A stretch of DNA of 5,644 bases from Hymenobacter sp. (lineage in GTDB: Bacteria > Bacteroidota > Bacteroidia > Cytophagales > Hymenobacteraceae), in NCBI GenBank assembly GCA_025362615.1, contig JANYFQ010000080.1, positions 1-5,644 of the forward strand, in the 5' to 3' direction. The translations under genes were made by a program, and so were the position numbers. Numbering within the stretch: position 1 is the stretch's first letter; every line of letters starts with the position of its first letter. Of this stretch, positions 4,700 to 5,644 are shown in pieces. The notes beneath the pieces were generated by a model. The model ran no database searches, was not told the origin of the DNA, and was given only the letters and a program-made list of their open reading frames with translations.

Positions 4700-5107
4700 T
4701 TAAGTTGAATTTTTATTTTTTTGCTGCCATTTTAATGGACTGGTCAATCTTCTGAGGAGCAAATTACACATACACAGCTTAATCCAGGTTTCGCTGTTGC
4801 GTGGATTGGTTTCAAAGTCGCGCCCCACCAGGCGACGATACTTGCCAAACCAGCCAAACGTACGTTCCACTACCCATCGATGCGGCAGTACTTGAAATCC
4901 TTTTTGGTCCGCCGGTTTTTTGACCACTTCCACCCGCGGCCCGGCGGCGCGGGCCGCCGCGTCCACGGTCGGGCCGCTGTAGCGCCCATCGCCCCAAAGC
5001 AAGCGCAGGTGCGGCGCCCGCCGCTTGGCCTCGGCAATGACCGACGGGGTCCCGACGGGGTCCTGCACCGAGGCGGCCTGCACCTGCACCGCCAGCAAGA
5101 GCCCCAT
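4700..5107 (-). CDS. IS5-family transposase, C-terminal part, frameshifted
   Basis: This frame carries the rest of the IS5-B DDE transposase. ATG 5107 (MGLLLAVQVQAASVQD) is internal to the family block VDTMGLLLAV; the frame is open upstream to 5179 and includes FGYDAGKQVAGRKRHTAVDT. The second Asp is in LRLLWGDGRYSG and the Glu in HRWVVERTFGWFGKYRRLVG, matching the WVVERTFAWLGxYRRL block of IS5 enzymes. It ends MCNLLLRRLTSPLKWQQKNK plus a few residues at 4700. Joined to the upstream part it would be about 273 residues, full length for the family, so the split is the only visible damage. A sequencing error in the G run would also explain it. Confidence 0.82.
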   Translation of the reverse strand: MGLLLAVQVQAASVQDPVGTPSVIAEAKRRAPHLRLLWGDGRYSGPTVDAAARAAGPRVEVVKKPADQKGFQVLPHRWVVERTFGWFGKYRRLVGRDFETNPRNSETWIKLCMCNLLLRRLTSPLKWQQKNKNST

Positions 5108-5139
5108 CGTATCGACTGCCGTATGCCGCTTGCGGCCAG

Positions 5140-5520
5140 CTACTTGCTTTCCTGCATCGTACCCGAAACAGCCCCCCTCTTACCGCCTGTCTGGACGGAC
5201 TGCGTGTCAATGGCCCCGGCTGTCGGTTCCGGCTCGCGCCCGGCGGCCACCCGCACGGCTCGGCGCATGCCCTCGAGCAACCGGTCCCAGGTACCGGTGT
5301 CGCGCCAGTCCTGGAAGCGTTTGTAGACGGTGCCCCAAGGCGGCAAATCGTGCGGCAGCAAGCGCCAGGCACAGCCAGTTCGCGCTTGGTAAAATATCGA
5401 ATTAATAAGTTCCCTTTTTGTGTGCTTGACTTTGCGGCCAAGGCCGCTGGTGCAAACGTAGGGCTCGACGATAAGCCATTGCGCATCAGTTAAATCAGTA
5501 GGGTAAGTAAGACGTTCCAT
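5140..5520 (-). CDS. IS5-family transposase, N-terminal part, frameshifted
   Basis: This frame encodes the first half of the IS5-B transposase. ATG 5520 gives MERLTYPTDLTDAQWLIVEP, the standard IS5 (IS1031/ISL2-like) start with the LTDAQW block. Next come TKRELINSIFYQARTGCAWR and LLPHDLPPWGTVYKRFQDWR, the family N-terminal domain, then the first catalytic Asp in GAIDTQSVQT (residue 105). The frame ends at 5140 after TMQESK, which is off-frame sequence. The expected YDAGKQVAGRKRHTAVDTMG continues in the -1 frame. The change falls between about 5179 and 5140, most likely in the G6 run at 5172-5177 (minus strand). No canonical slippery heptamer is present, so a one-base loss is more likely than programmed frameshifting. 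Confidence 0.8.
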   Translation of the reverse strand: MERLTYPTDLTDAQWLIVEPYVCTSGLGRKVKHTKRELINSIFYQARTGCAWRLLPHDLPPWGTVYKRFQDWRDTGTWDRLLEGMRRAVRVAAGREPEPTAGAIDTQSVQTGGKRGAVSGTMQESK

Positions 5521-5523
5521 GCT

Positions 5524-5531
5524 GAAAGATA
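5524..5531 (-). promoter_or_regulatory. Putative -7-like box abutting the IS5-B start codon
   Basis: TATCTTTC on the minus strand is one base off TAnnTTTG and lies three bases (AGC) before ATG 5520. The spacing is the same as in IS630-B, which belongs to a different family. The match is weak on its own. Confidence 0.25.
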
Positions 5532-5559
5532 CATCACAATTAAATTTGTAGCCTTCCCC

Positions 5560-5644
5560 TCAAAGTGAGCCAGTCAAAACGATAGGGTAGGCGGCTTGAC
5601 GAAACTCAATGGGGGTAAGAAAGTTGAGGGCCTCGTGGGGCCGC
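5560..5644 (-). CDS. IS3-family transposase (OrfB), C-terminal end only
   Basis: From the right edge the minus strand reads RPHEALNFLTPIEFRQAAYP, then IVLTGSL and TGA at 5560-5562. RPHxALNxLTPxEF is the closing block of the integrase-like (rve) domain of IS3-family OrfB proteins, which carry out copy-out/paste-in transposition. Only about 27 codons are inside the window, so nothing can be said about the catalytic residues. The DNA just past the stop reads, on the minus strand, GAGGGGAAGGCTACA and ends in CA, as IS3-family ends do. The element would therefore finish near 5547. The neighbouring IS5-B transposase start is only 27 bases beyond that point. Confidence 0.8.
   Translation of the reverse strand, partial: RPHEALNFLTPIEFRQAAYPIVLTGSL

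Larger units (their letters stand above)
4684..5546 (-). mobile_element. IS5-B, second IS5-type element, ends uncertain
   Basis: A whole IS5-type transposase (4700-5520) marks an element of about 860 bp. The boundaries are estimates. The transposase 3' side may begin at GAGAGTGTTGGCTA (4684), which looks like an IS5 end, but no convincing inverse match lies beyond the 5' side. There the DNA runs straight into what looks like an IS3-type end (TGTAGCCTTCCCCTC at 5547-5561). A weak match of AATTTAAGTTG (about 4697-4707) to AATTTAATTG read inward from about 5546 may be all that is left. No target duplicate was found. The 5' end may have been cut by the IS3 element. Confidence 0.55.

Noticed and set aside
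4684..5561. GAGAGTGTTGGCTA (4684) and GAGGGGAAGGCTACA (minus strand, 5561-5547) as paired ends of IS5-B
   Set aside because: The match is gapped and poor, no target duplicate flanks it, and the right-hand sequence is better explained as the IS3 end overlapping the IS3 stop codon.
1..5644. CRISPR array, defence genes, toxin-antitoxin pair or cargo gene
   Set aside because: No regularly spaced repeats and no non-transposase protein motifs were seen on either strand. The window is fully accounted for by rRNA, IS elements and short spacers.

Overview
The window is an insertion-sequence (IS) pile-up immediately downstream of a ribosomal RNA operon. Bases 1-57 read as the 3' end of a 5S rRNA on the + strand, followed by a strong factor-independent terminator. 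The rest is transposase DNA with short AT-richer strips between elements. The 5S tail, the IS families present, TAnnTTTG-type promoter boxes in IS ends and the lack of clear Shine-Dalgarno sites together suggest a GC-rich member of Bacteroidota, perhaps Hymenobacter-like. That placement is an inference from pattern memory.

Layout: (1) 5S tail and terminator, 1-98. (2) A decayed IS1-family transposase on +, about 129-828, with three stops and at least one frameshift. (3) A decayed C-terminal remnant of a DDE transposase resembling IS701/IS4, on -, 840-1240. (4) A complete IS630-family element, called IS630-A here, on +, 1243-2424, with 18-bp inverted repeats and a TA duplication. (5) An AT-richer strip, 2427-2584, that once joined 3429-3506. 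(6) A complete IS5-family element, IS5-A, on -, 2589-3424, with perfect 16-bp repeats and a CTAG duplication. (7) A second, unrelated IS630-family element, IS630-B, on -, 3509-4579, with perfect 17-bp repeats and a TA duplication. (8) A short C-terminal gene remnant, 4586-4683. (9) A second IS5-type transposase, IS5-B, on -, about 4684-5546, split by a -1 frame change. (10) The C-terminal end of an IS3-family transposase on -, running off the right edge.

The genes do not form a pathway; each element encodes only its own transposase. Two patterns stand out. The three complete elements come from two unrelated families, yet each splits its transposase into two reading frames joined at a canonical -1 slippery heptamer (A_AAA_AAA twice, T_TTA_AAA once). 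All three also sit in CTAG tetranucleotides. Removing IS5-A and IS630-B restores a contiguous AT-richer strip with a minus-strand reading frame of about 80 codons and an upstream gene 3' end. I found no CRISPR array, tRNA, toxin-antitoxin, defence system or cargo gene.
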